From Lepisosteus oculatus (taxonomy: Eukaryota > Chordata > Actinopteri > Semionotiformes > Lepisosteidae), in NCBI RefSeq assembly GCF_040954835.1, contig NC_090704.1, forward strand, positions 43,962,979 to 44,026,978: 64,000 nt of DNA, given 5' to 3'. The position numbers and the translations under genes are program-made. The notes beneath the pieces were generated by a model that was not told where the DNA came from, made no database searches, and worked only from the letters and a program-made list of their open reading frames with translations. Below, in pieces: positions 1 to 12,424 of this stretch. Numbering within the stretch: the first letter of the stretch is position 1; every line of letters starts with the position of its first letter.

Positions 1-179
1 AACGGGATGCTTATGTCATTAAAATGTACTGTGATTACCCTAACGACTTAAGACAATTCTTTAGTTTCAATTATACATTAAACAAAAAAATCTTTAAAAA
101 TCCTGAAACGAGGTTCACAGCATCCCCCTTCTCTTAATGACAGACTTATTTTTGTGTAATCTCTCTTCTCAAGCAGGTT

Positions 180-400
180 TTGACCTCACACCTTTCTCCA
201 ACCCTCTCCACTTTGCACTTCCTGAGTGGCCTCTCTGCCCCCTCCCCTCTCCCAGCTTGTGTACTTCTGTGCTGTTTAGTCTTTGCAGTCTGCCCTGTCT
301 TTCTCACACCTGAAGAAGGCTTCACAGCCGAAATGGTCCGTTTCCTCTCTTCTCTTTCCAGCCTGGAATAAACCTATTACTTGTTCCTTTGAAATTCTTA
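180..400 (+). repeat. Retroposon 3'-end fragment with hammerhead-like core
   Basis: A pyrimidine-rich stretch followed by CCTGAAGAAGGCTTCACAGC, CGAAATGG, TTTCCAGCCTGGAATAAACC and TATTACTTGTTCCTTTG. I recognise the last part as the 3' end of a dispersed fish retroposon (Penelope-like is my best guess). The piece at 310-333 has the order CTGAAGA, GGC/GCC stem, GAAA of a hammerhead ribozyme core. It sits in a pik3r6 intron, beyond the exon at 445-536. The open frame across it is not taken as a gene. The family name is unsure. Confidence 0.5.
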
Positions 401-444
401 CAAAGTCTAGGGATTTTTTTTTTATAAAAGGCAAAATGACTTAC

Positions 445-536
445 CCTTTCTAATTCTTTCACAACTATTTTAACCAATGAGATGCTTTTTGCAGGACTGT
501 TCTCAATTTTCTTATGCAGAGTCCATCTTAGCATCC
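445..536 (-). CDS. pik3r6: pik3r6 coding exon (second visible)
   Basis: 92 nt. The acceptor is GGAACAG|GG and the donor AGG|GTAAGTC. The exon enters in phase 1 (completing a Gly codon) and leaves on a codon boundary. It encodes a p84 helical N-terminal segment containing RWTLHKKIENSP. The equivalent segment in pik3r5 (exon 2 of that gene, [12 protein letters not shown]) has the same flanking intron phases. Confidence 0.87.
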
Positions 537-1212
537 CTGTTCCAAAACAACCACATGTAAGCACACCTCTCTTACAATGCAAGTATGAAGAGTGCCCTCT
601 GGCGATATCAAATATATCACATTTATCAGCAATATCTCATGAACCACAAAGATGATGTTTCAGTTGAGCTATTCGCCTTGTAGGCAATGCTTACTGGAAA
701 CAGTATAGATGTTATTAGTCAGTAATTAACCATAGAAATGAATGATACGCCTCACATGCTTATCATTTCTCCAGCCAGTGGCTATTGCAACCCAGTAGCG
801 CTCTTAGTTAACACTGCTGTCCAACTCGGTGCACAATGGGCTAACACTTTTGGGTCAGTAGGAGAATTGACTCGTTTCCCTCACAGTGAGTTGGCAATGG
901 AAACGTGCAATAATAGTAATTACTATAAACCACAGATCGCAATTATTTTTAAATGTGAGAGATGATCTCGTACTTTCAAGCCCTGTCCCTCAAAAACCCT
1001 ACTGATGCCATCTTGGTGCTACAATGAAAGAGAGGCAAAAGGAGGAAACTGGCCAGCAGTATGTACACTACTCTTAATAATAAAAAAGGACTGATGTGAC
1101 ACACTACCTCGGATGGGCTGGGAGGCTGGGTGTTGGCCTTCTAACTCCCGCAGAATGGCCTGGACGCTGCGGAAAATGTCCGATTCCACAGCAGAGGACA
1201 CTCTGTAGCCCA
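445..1212 (-). CDS. pik3r6: pik3r6, 5' coding part (two exons; gene continues past left edge)
   Basis: Phosphoinositide 3-kinase regulatory subunit 6 (p84/p87), a non-catalytic partner of p110-gamma that links it to G-beta-gamma at the plasma membrane. Join on the minus strand: 1212-1108 then 536-445. The first exon reads VESDIFRSVQAILREL and continues to QPIR; the second reads MLRWTLHKKIENSP and ends KELER. These match the mammalian PIK3R6 N-terminus in order (ESSDVELDLQRSVQAVLREL, then GMWRWSLHKKVERDPGKS). The splice joins G|GG to make glycine, so the frame is kept. Donors are GAG|GTAGTG and AGG|GTAAGT. No in-frame ATG sits at the expected place, so the start codon is probably in an upstream exon. 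All later exons would lie beyond position 1. Identity rests on my memory of the family, not on a search. Confidence 0.85.
537..1107. other. pik3r6: pik3r6 intron, no features seen
   Basis: Intron between the two visible pik3r6 coding exons, about 571 nt, bounded by GTAGTG and CAG. I see no repeat or gene in it. Confidence 0.75.
1108..1212 (-). CDS. pik3r6: pik3r6 coding exon (first visible)
   Basis: Encodes SAVESDIFRSVQAILREL then EGQHPASQPIR. The donor is CCGAG|GTAGTG at 1107. The acceptor is either TCTGCAG at 1213 (preceded by a CTAAC-like branch site and pyrimidines) or CTACAG at 1203. With the first choice the exon starts at 1212 with TG, completing a codon begun upstream. The exon itself has no suitable ATG; GTG stands where mammals have the initiator Met. 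Confidence 0.8.
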
Positions 1213-1384
1213 CTGCAGAGTTACACGTGGGTGGGAACAGAGTTAGCCATGGTTGCAAGCAGTAACTTCAGCACACTGGGATATGCAATGCTCTGCCCTG
1301 CACATAAGGGTTTCTGCTGTATGCCTGGCTATCACATCTTGCTTTGTTGCTTTATTGTTTCACTGAACTGACCGTGAGATACAT

Positions 1385-1615
1385 CCATCTATTCATTCAT
1401 CTTCTACCAGGTTGGTCCAATTCAGTCTGGAGCTGGAGTCTATCCCGGCAAGCAACGGGCACCAGGACAGGTGCACCTTGGACAGGACACCAGTCCATTG
1501 CAGGGCACACACAGACACACACACCAGGGTCAATTTTCCCTGAAGCCAATTAACCTACTAGCATGTTTTTGGACTGTGGGAGGAAACTCACACAAACACG
1601 GGGGCCAGACAAGTT
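1385..1615 (+). repeat. Dispersed repeat, family A (truncated copy)
   Basis: Carries the landmarks GGAGCTGGAGTCTATCCCGG, GGACAGGACACCAGTCCATT, AGCCAATTAACCTACTAGCA and GGACTGTGGGAGGAAAC in order, shared with copies at 38157 and 46413. The copy stops before the usual GAACCC tail. The element class is unknown to me. Confidence 0.75.
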
Positions 1616-4600
1616 ACATACCTAAAACTCTGTCATACTAAACCTTGTAATGACACAAATTCAAGAGAAACAGTAACAGGTTTCGTTTCTGTACAGATCT
1701 TTCAGTTTAAGGATTCTGCATGTATATTGGTCCTGCATTTCAATTTTTTAAACAGTTAAACAGAGCAAGTCTTCCTGGAAAATAACATTTTTATACTGGG
1801 CATGCTGTTTGCCATAAAAGATTTGGCAAGCTATTTTAGATGACTAGATTTCATACAGTACTTAAGTTGCAAAACGTTATTTCTACATTCTTTCCGTTAA
1901 ATACCAGCTCATCTGACATCCCCTTTTGCAGTCCCGCAGAACAAAATGAAGATTTTCTGTAATTACAGGTGGGACAGTAAGTGGCTGTGGGATCTCAGCC
2001 AATAGGGAAACATCATGTGGGATACATACTGTGTTTATGACAGCATGGATCTCATCCCAAACAATGGATGAATCATGGAAGATTTTTTAAATTCCTCTTA
2101 TGTACCATTAATAACTACAAGTGCATTTTTTAGCGTAACCTTTATAACGTCCTTTGAGGCCAAGAAACTGGTTTGAAATAGCTGCACACCTTTCACCTCC
2201 ATGTCGATCTTGGCTGCAGGAGACTTTCAGGAATCCAGGAAGACGCCAGCTCACTCGCATTGAGGGCAGACGATCACATCTGTGAAGAAGAGTATGCACT
2301 GGTTTATTATGGATGCTTTTTGAGGGCTTATTTTTCCAGCCTTCTCAACGCTTTAATTGCAAAATCTTTTCCTTAACTCACCTCTCTGAAACAAAAGTTC
2401 CTTAAATGCCGACGGTGTGCAGAGGTGTCTGCACAGCTGTATACCCAATCTTACACATTTCATTGCAACACGGATATGCAACAGCACAGCATCAAACACT
2501 ACAAATGACCAGTGCATTAGTTAGAACAGTCGTGCTCACGGCGCCCACGTTTCAGTGCCTGATCAGCACAGGTGATTTTAACCAGGAAGAGAAATCGCTG
2601 CCTTGCTACCCACATGAAAGACAATGATAATGGAACATTTATACTAAAGGAGGCTGTGTGTGTGGGAGTGGGGTGTTGATACGAAGCTACACATAAGGAA
2701 TTGGACTATATCTAGAGCCCCGAAAGTAAAAGCACAGGTGCATAACTTCATTCCTTCTGAATGGATTATGGGTCTTTTAATAGAAACCACCCACAGCTAT
2801 GGAATCTGGTGACTAAAGTATCATTAAAAACAGAAAACAGTTTCAAGTTAGAAAAATAATGAATTATAATTTAAAGCACAGTGAAATCTATAAGGGTGAT
2901 AATTTGTGTTAGAAACCAAAATAAAGCATCATGTATACATGGTAGTAAAGGTAGTACAGGCTGATGATAATCAAGGCTTCATTGAACCAGATACAAATAA
3001 ACAAGTACACATTTCTCTTTTGAAGAGAATAATGCACTTTTCAACATTGATGCCTAAACTTTTATAAATAAACTTAAGGGTGGATTGCACAGGTTTCTTT
3101 ATCTCCTTTCTTAGTAATGTTGCTTAACTTCTTTAGAGAGCATAGCCTTACAAGCATGGTGTTACACCATGTCACTGCTGAATGACCTGCAGAGGAACTA
3201 AACAAACACGAAGCACATTCTATAGACAGCTAATGCACATACTGTAAACAGAAGGTTAAAACGCTTCTTTGTATGTTCCCAAAACTGTGCATTATGTTAA
3301 TAATACATTTCAAATATACCTTTATGTGAGCAGTAACGCAAACTCAAAAAGCTCCCCTAAACACACTGGAAGACATTAAAAATTAATTACGAGGTTTTGT
3401 TAAGACTTAGAAATCACAACATGTTCAAGCAGTTACTATTGCTAAGAAAATGCTGAGGACGTGCGATTTTGAAAATTACAGGCAACAGCAGCTGTTTTGC
3501 TCTGCAAAGGGCACAAATGCAGCAGCAAATATTCTATATTTCTATATTCTATATTCTACCCATTTTCAGCATGCACGGTTTTATCCAGTATTTCATCGAT
3601 ACTAGAAAAAAAGCAGAAGAGATCAAAACAAGTCAGCACCTGTTCCAGAGTTGACTCTGCAAAACGATCTATGTGACCTTCTGCCGAACAGTCTGCTTAC
3701 TCCACAAAAAGGCATGAAAAGTTCAAGCTCCTAGTGTAGATTTAAACTGGCGTCTCACCTTCCTCCTCACAGAAACCCAATCCTCAGAACTCCTGGACAC
3801 AAAATTCGGGTCATCTCTGGATTTCAATTTGAACTTAAGAAACAGTGGGCCCAGAACAAACACTCTAGAGAACGAAACTATTTCGACTGAAAAACGTACT
3901 TCCTCTAATGAAAGCAGGAGTGGAGGGGGGTTGCTGAGGGGGAAGCAGATGATGGGGAGGCTGGGGGGATTTTTCAGTGTGCATGAAAACAGTTTTTCAG
4001 TCTTTTCCTTCTTCCCCCCCCACAGCTCACAGAAAGGCCTTACATTTGCTCGCTGAAGGATTTAAGAGAAGATTTAGCGCTGATCCCTGCACACTGCATA
4101 AAGCTGCTACCTTATGAATGGCACCAAGCCGATTTTCCATGAGCTTCCTGAAGTGCTCGTCTATTTCTTTCTTTGAGCAAGCGGTTTGACGCGATCTGGA
4201 GATATATTACTAATTAACACACTTCCCCTCCATTGAAGTGCACAGGCACACATCAGTGCAATCCTTTTGTGAAGCATTTCATTTCAACAGCCATAACTGA
4301 AGAGAGCTTTTTTCATTAAGCAACAATTGCACAGGAAGGTCTTTCAGGTTCAATGCAAGTTTGGGGACTGACAGGCCCTCCTGTATAGCTTACCACAGAG
4401 AGAAGTGAATTTGCATGTTTACATGCAGTACCTGTCTAACGCATCTTGTTTAATGCAATGTAGTATTTAAAAGCAACAGAGTGCACTGAGCAGGATAACA
4501 AATGCTAGTTATTTTAAATGCAGTTTATCTATCCATACATTACCTATAGTTGTTTCATCCAAATAAGGGTCAGACATAAATGCCACTAAAGGGTGAAATA

Positions 4601-5139
4601 ATTGTGCTATACATAATTACAATATATGAAGAAATAATACTTTATTACCAAATGGAGTATAAACACTCTTTCAGATAATTGTACAAACACTGCATTGACA
4701 GCATTTCCAGCAAACATAGGTTAGATTGACTGAATCTCAACTGGCTTTAGTTTCAAAGACTACAGACGTTCAGTAAAAAAAAAAGGAGACTGTGAAAGGA
4801 TTCAAGCATTCAAAATCCTCAAAGGCACCGGCAAAGTAACTCAAAGAGACACTGCGCGACTACAAAGAAATAAAGTAGAAATGAAGACGAGACAGAAAAA
4901 AGCGGGGACTTCTTCAAAACCGAGTTCTGTACGTCTTCAAAACCAAAATGTCAAGCCAAGCTGTTGAAGCTGATCGTTTGGACATCATTCAAACAAACAG
5001 GCCTGTTCTGAAAAGATTTTATTACTGTGCCATGCGAGGGCAAATCTCAATCTTCTTTACTCTGGCTTTTTGCACATAACAGCTAGATGACATCCTCAGA
5101 TCAATTAGCTATTAACTTGGTACTTGGTAGCTACTAACA

Positions 5140-5203
5140 ACCCAACAAGTCAGATGGGCTGAATGGCCTCTTTTCATTTACAACCATTCTTATGACTTAT
5201 GGA
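5140..5203 (-). repeat. Dispersed repeat, family C (short end fragment)
   Basis: GATGGGCTGAATGGCCTC followed by TTTTCATTTACAACCATTC and TTATGACTTATGG is the terminal part of a dispersed fish repeat. Its other end appears in opposite orientation at 39035 (GAGGCCATTCGGCC). Lies inside the presumed pik3r6 5' intron. Confidence 0.55.
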
Positions 5204-8200
5204 TCTGGAAAAAAAAAAATAGTAAGTGATGCACAATTTATGCAACGAAAGCAATACGGATATAAAATATGAATACAACATTGCCAGGCTTGGAGAACCT
5301 TTACCAATTTTAAGACAGTAAAATCACTGGGTCCACATTAACTATGAAACCTCAGGACAACAGGAATGTCACACAGCCACGGGTCAGTTCCTCTAGTGTC
5401 ATTAAACTGTAGCTTTAACAGAATTTATTTTCAATGGGAGAGGTGCCACTCTGTCTCCTCAGTGAAAGCATTTTCATTGGTTACGACAAAATTGCCTGTG
5501 GTTTGAAATTGTATTATTTCGATATGCTGACATACATCACACACTTTGCTCTCAAAGGTTAATTCAGTGGGCTGCTCACACTCAGACGACCACTAAGGAT
5601 CTTATCTGAGTAATGTAGCTGCATCCTATTAACATAATTTACAAGAAATATAGAGAGGGTTCTATTTTAAGATTTCTGACTTCCTGCACCGTAGTTTGTC
5701 GTCTAAGCAAGCAGCTCTCTTCAAAGCAGGTTATTTCTAATAATTTTCTGTACATGCAAAACTTCAAAATCCCACAGAAAACCTGCTGAAAACAAGTACA
5801 CATTTCAACCCTTTTTCAACATCTGTTTTTTTTCATGATTATGGGGCAAAATCTATTTCCACGAGCCTGTTATTTGGAATGACCCCCTGGCACTGGGTCA
5901 CACTGTTGACCCACAGTTACAAATGAAAGTAGTACACGACTGAGTCTCGCTCACGGTCCGCTCTCTACTACAAGACCACATTTTGGCACAGCTTGCTGGG
6001 GACAGGACATTTTCTCTTTGCAGGCCTCTTGATAAGGAAGGAAAATTATGCACCAAGAAATGACAGAACAATGTATTTAAAACCCTTAAAAAAAACAAAT
6101 TCTCATCACTTCCCCGAAACAGCTAATGTTGTAAATGTCATCATGGTCAAAACACCCTTATCAAATCAAAACCTCGGTTAACACTTCACAAATTCCCTTC
6201 CTAGCACAAGGACGAAGTCATAGCGTTGGTCTGACATGCGGAAGTTTTACAGTTAACCAGTTTCAGGTATCGCAATAGGAATTCACTACTGGCTGTGAGA
6301 CAAAGTTCAAGAAGCCAGAAGGTTCAAGAAAGTAGGGCCCAAACAGACAGGGAAACAGACAACTAGGGGCAAAGGTCTAAGTTATTTCCAACATTCCCCA
6401 ACACAACACCAGCCCCATCTGCAGTTTTTATTTAGATTGGCGCAAACCTTTAGTCATGACAACTCCTCTTCTTTAAAAAGAAAGTTTGACTTACCTCATT
6501 AAAAGCACAGTAAAGTACAGACATTTACTGCACGTCTGTTACAAGTGTAGTATGATATAAAATAGAGAAAAAAAATATGGATAAATATTAACTTTGGTCA
6601 CATTTACCACAGTAAAATCAAGGCTGGTGTTGGCTTTAGAAAAACATATTCCTTTTGGACTCTCATGTTTTGGACAACACGAAACTCCAAGGTAATTTGC
6701 GCTCATCAGCGTTCGGTAACCACTGAAATCAAACACGTCATTGGCAAGCCATTAGTGTTTCTCTTTTCCGTCCTCAGCTTCCTTCAAGACACCTGGATGG
6801 CCTCCTGAAACCAACAACTCTAAAGAAGTGGCCCGTTTCATTGGGTCATCGGGACCACTCACGCCTCTGTGTCCCATTGGGCAGAGGAAATCAAAGAGGG
6901 TTCAGGAAAACTCCCGTTTGAAGCCTGAACAAAAATACCAAGGAGTACAGAAGGAAAACTGGGATTTTCCCTACTGTGTAAAAGAGCCATCCACAGTAGT
7001 GCTTCTGGAGTTTAGCAACAGTACTAGAAGCTTTCAACATTTTAAACTTTTACAAACACAGCAGTAAGGGCATGTGAACTGGCATTTGTCATAACAGCAC
7101 TTGTAAAGGAATGCTTATGAACATTCATTTTTATTCTCCAGTTATCGTAATACATCTCCTGGGAATGCACACTAGATTTCTATTAACACCTGTATTTTCC
7201 CCACAATATCTTAACAGTCTTTTTACATGTCTTGTATCAAAACAGCTTTTTGTTTAGGCTGGAGGCCAAGGAGGTAGATGGAGAAAAACAGTGATACTAA
7301 ACGGAGAGAAAATTAATCAATTTGCTTCCTGCATTTACAGTAACAATCTGAGGAAGTGGTATTGGACTACTGTAATATGCCAGCTACGCTCAGAATCGCT
7401 ATCCTGTATGAAAACAATAGGGCTATAAATGTGATTTATACAGAGAAAGATGGATGGAAAATGTATTATATTAGGAGGAGGCTACACAGATGAAGTAAAC
7501 CAGAATAAACAAGACTAAGCCTGTGTGAAAGTTTTGAGCCACACACACTAACGAGCTTGTAGCTCCACCGGGTTACAGAAGATTGCGTTTGGTAATTGGT
7601 CTGAAGACAACGATATACTCAGCTGTGGTAGTTATGTGGTATGTGGTCGTTCCGATGCTCCAATCTTAAAGAGCACAAAAATCATTTACATGGGTCTCAG
7701 GCTTTGCAGCTCATTCTGAATTTGAGCAACTATTTCTTCAATAAACATCCAAACATCAGCTAAAATCTGGGAATCTGCTTCCGAGAGTGAAGCCATTGGT
7801 TGCCTAGCGTGTACACAAATCGGTTTCTCCGCTTAGTTGCAGCTGTCAGACTGTTCTCTCAGCTAATTTGCTACTGTCCACCAATTGTCTTCACAACCCC
7901 AGTTCCCTCTGCTTGACAGAAAAGCCGGGGTTTTTTCTGAGGAAGGGTTCCAGTCAGATAAGCCCCCCTGTGTGTCATAACAAAAAAACAGACACCTGCA
8001 GTGACAATGAACCTCCAGGGAGAAAAAGAGCCTTTTCTATTTATATGTCCTGCTTTGCAAGAAAGAAAACAAAGCTATTTAAAAGATTTATGTTTATATA
8101 TATTAAAATATTTAAAGAGGAAGTCAGATTTGAAAAGGGTGTGGGAGAAGGGAATAATAAAAATATTATTTATAATAATATCAGCCTCAGAGATTTTACT

Positions 8201-10319
8201 CAGACACAAAGTGTTTTTTGTTTTTTTTCAGGCTTAAGTAGACACAGCTAAAGTTAAGGATTCAAAACTGTGTCTCTTGAAATGTTTATTTCTGGACCAT
8301 AGTGCAATGTGCTCATTTCACAAGGTGCCATAATCGCATTTTCCATCATAGCTTGCTCCTTCTTTATTTTTTACAAAGAATCATCACCATTCACATTACA
8401 AACGCCCGAAATCATTTTTTGCAACGCTTTTTTTTTTATCAACAAGCCAGTGTTGACAAAACTAGGTCATGTTCTTTAGTCTGGCTGTGCTTCTGTGTAA
8501 GTCTAGATATGCATTCCCTGATATTTACTTATAGCACAAAGGACTCTGTCTCAGAATAAAATAAATACCATTTAAGAACTTAAAAGAGAGACGACAGCTG
8601 ACTTAATGTGCTGGCATAAGACCCTTTCTTTTATAGACGGAATAAGCTACTAATATATTAATGCGGTGTACCAACTCCTGCAGAGAGCCCATCCCATAAC
8701 ATACTTCTAAGGGTATATTTGCAGCTAACAAGCACATTTTCTGAATCCAGCAGTAATTCTGTAAGTGCGTGATACTGAATACTGAAACACTGAAACTGTG
8801 GCTCTGACCTCAGTGCAGTCGAGTGTACTGTATGGCTGAACTACAGCAGATTTAGCTGCACAAGTTTACTCACCACACACCAAAACAGCCCTGTGAGATG
8901 GCCTTTAACATTTGTTAGAACATACTTTGGCTGCTGGCTTACCTTCCAGGACAAGTTGTTCTTTTTGTTTCAAGAAAAGAAAACTAATTTAAAGAGTGTG
9001 AGCATGCAAAGTGTAATTCATGCCTAGGGATTTCATTGTCTTGTATAAGCCGAGTTAGGTCATTCAAAGCTTCGGGATGAGGAACTTATGAAGAAACAAA
9101 AGCTGCAAATGTCTTAGCCACCAGCAGTATTGCCCGTGTGCCTGGCAGTAGAGTAAAGGAAACCAGTAAGCCAAAGTGGGTTGCAATGGCCATATAGTTT
9201 TATATATATGGCTTTAAATATAAACATTTAATAAGACAAACTAGATATATCACTTAAACAACACAATCCCCAAATTACATCTTTTACTTAATGCCTTAAA
9301 TTGATAAAACTGACTGTGAAGCAGATTTTTAATTAATGTCAAATAAACTCTCTTCAGAACACATTTAATTAATCCAATTATAATGGATTTGTAACTTTGT
9401 AACTCAAATTACTACTAAAGTTAAGCAAGAAATTAATAAAAATGTTAGTTAAAGCAAAAAAAAAGGGTTCTTTGTTCAATGAAAGCAATATTTGTCCTGG
9501 CCTAATTTCACAAATGTTTTGGGGACAGCCAAGAAAAAGTTAAAAATAGTCAGAAACGTTGTGGGTGCATTCAAATTTACCATATGAACATATTAGAACT
9601 TCAGCATGTACAGACCCAAATAGATGTAGATTTAAAGGCTTATATATTCAATCCTGTCTGGTAAAGACGTAGAGTAGATTTCTACCTCCACCCATCCTGG
9701 CAGCTATCACCTTTCTTCAGCCATGTCAACTATACAAGTGCCTTTCATTTTCCGATATATGACCCACTCTTCAGCAGAGCACAGAACCTGCATCATCTAG
9801 GAAACAGGAACTTTATATAAAGGCACATTTATATGACCTGCACTGCATGTAGAAACAAGAGCTTTCATCTAGAAAGCAGAAACGCACTTCCTCTCAACAG
9901 AAACCCCCTTGAGTGGGGTACATGCCTGTGGGCCAGGAAAAAGGATGCAATCACACTACATTACCCACTGTCTGCTCCATAACAGCCAGGGAAATTACTT
10001 GAGGTAAAGGAATTGTATTTTTGAAACACGTTTTTATTGATTTGTCTGCACAATTTTACATTACACTTCTAACAAGTAAAGCTAGAGTGCTGCAGTAAAT
10101 GTTAATTAAGGGGTAAGACCTAATTTAGAACATTGTGCACTATGGTGGTCACCACACACCTACCGGGACATCTGGAATGGGTCAAAAGAACAGTCACCAG
10201 GTATACTCCTAGGTTTAAAGGAACCTCTTACCCTGCCAAGTTAAATGAAAGGAATCATTTTAGTCCTGAACAGAGCAGATTGCGAGGGAACCCGAACTAC
10301 ACAAAATTCTTATCAAAAG

Positions 10320-10510
10320 TACAAAAGGCCTTGACACGATCAACCCACGGGGCTTCATCAAGTTCTACAGTGAAATGCACAAGTGGAAACTGAGGTGAAG
10401 AGCATTTAATGCTGAGAACAGGAGGAGCTTCTTTACACAAAGGATGGTAGGGGTCTGGAACAAGCTACCAAGTCACGTTACTGAGGTTCACACCCTGACT
10501 TTTTTTTTTT
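10320..10510 (-). repeat. Dispersed repeat, family C (internal fragment)
   Basis: Contains AAGTGGAAACTGAGGTGAAG, GGAGGAGCTTCTTTACACAA and GTCTGGAACAAGCTACCAAG. These are the reverse complement of the region seen at about 39110-39230 (TTTCACTTCTGAATGCACTG, CCCCATAGTTTTCACTTC). Degenerate, no coding potential. Confidence 0.5.
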
Positions 10511-12104
10511 AAGATCCTCGATTACTTCCCAACCTCCTCTTGTTTGCAAGCTTTCACGTTCTTAGAAATAACCATGAGTTCAGAAAAAGGCATACGAGTC
10601 CCAACAGACCATGTCATTAGAGTACATGTTTACAGTAGTTTTCTAAATCAGTGAGCTCATGGCAAAAAAGACGGTTACATTTACGCTTTTTCCACCTCTG
10701 AAATTAAACGCAGCATCACCAAATGCCAAACTTGAAAAAAAAATTCTTTAACTTCATTAGTAATACATAGCCTCTACAGTGGTGGGTACACCTAGGATGA
10801 ATCATGCCGTTGCCTAAGGTCTGTATCAAAAGAAACAAAAATACCCGTACACTGGAGCTTCCTGCACTGGCCTGTCACCTCCATCACTGCCACATGTTCT
10901 GGCATTCCAAACGTGGCACAGTGGGACCTGACTGGCAACACTGTCATCAAACCCGCTGCTGGCGATTTAAGAACAGCGAGCGCAAGCTTCAGTTAAAACC
11001 CTGCACCTCTTGCGCGGATACTGCCGATCTCAGCTTTCTGCTGAGCGCTTCAGTCAGGCACAAGAGCTTGCTTCCTCTTGAGCAGGACTCTGCCTCTAGG
11101 TATCTCGCTGCAGTTTCTAGAAGTAAACGAAGCAGCTATTTGTGTGGGGCAGCTCGATCGTGCCGGAAAAGATGAACTCTGCGAGGTGAAAACATTTTAC
11201 ACATACAGTACGTGAAGCAACAACTTATCTCTGTAGCGCAGGGGGGGCTGCAAGGAAACAAAAGCAGAAATAAAGGAAGCAAAACACATTCTCCACAGCT
11301 GCAGCTCCTTAACTTTGCAAAGATGGTAAAAATATTTTTGGAAACCTCAGTGTTTTTGCTTCTATATTCTTTGCTTGAAATAACAAAATGAGTTTAGGTT
11401 GTACAGCTTTTGTTTTGTTTTTTTTTTATGCATAGTGCCAACTTAAAGAAACAACAACATTCTTCCTCATGCCACAGATACCTGGCTCTTACCTTCAGGG
11501 CTTTGGCTTTCTGCCATATCTGGCAAAAAAATCACAGATAACAGATTTTTTTAGGATACTTCCAGATCAGCAATCTGAAAAAAATAAACAGGAAAACAGA
11601 GAATAGTCAACGGAAAATATTTACGCCATGGTTAACCTTTGGAAATTCATCAATTAAAATATAAATGTGCCAACACAACAGACAGGGTGGGGCACACACA
11701 GGGCATGATTTATAGCAGTTTATTCTCTTTCACACATTAACCAAAAGCAGCATCCAACAGACACTACGGATTGCATTGAATTAATCAAGTGTTAAAGGCT
11801 CATTCGAATTTCACAACTAAACTCCTGCAGAGAATTCAAACTAGTCAGTTCCTGTACTAACTCTCTGCAATATTCCCAAACCCATGCGATCTCAGACTAT
11901 GCCTCGTATAGTACAAGAACCAGTGTTTACTACAGACTACTACCGTTTACTGCATCAAAACGGAAAATCCATTCAACCACTGTAATATTCCAAAGAAATA
12001 TAGGTTCACGTCAGAATAGGTACAGATGAAAGGAGCTCCTATGGAGTTTGTTGGAGTGAAATGGTCATAACCCACTGAATTACTGTCAGACCTAACCTGG
12101 CTGT

Positions 12105-12240
12105 CTATTGACAGTGGGAGGAAACCAGAAAACCTGGGCAACCTGTTCGGACAGAAAAAAAACATGCAGACTCCACACAGACAGGTTCGCTTGTTAGAAT
12201 TGAACCCAGAACCCCTGAAGCTGGCAGCAATTAATTACAA
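12105..12240 (+). repeat. Dispersed repeat, family A (3' fragment)
   Basis: GACAGTGGGAGGAAACCAGA, then CATGCAGACTCCACACAGAC and GAATTGAACCCAGAACCC match the 3' half of the family A copies at 38157-38498 and 46413-46737. The 5' half is missing. Confidence 0.6.
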
Positions 12241-12410
12241 TACCAGCATTTTACTATTTACCAGAAAATAACACCATGTGATAACACTCAAATTGCAAAC
12301 TAATGTACTTTCAAAGAGTGAACGCCAAACTTTCATTACTACAAAGCAGTAAAAATAATAAAACTGTATTGGATTATAATGAAACAGCATGGAACAAAAA
12401 CAATGCATAC

Positions 12411-12424
12411 ATATATATATATAA
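12411..12424. repeat. Short (AT)n tract
   Basis: Alternating AT run in an A/T-rich part of the pik3r6 intron. Confidence 0.7.

Noticed and set aside
7868..8251. 127-codon plus-strand open frame
   Set aside because: Lys/Phe-rich translation of A/T-rich DNA inside the presumed pik3r6 intron. No family resemblance.
10804..11175. 123-codon plus-strand open frame
   Set aside because: Cys/Arg/Ser-rich with no domain. No neighbouring exon or promoter evidence.
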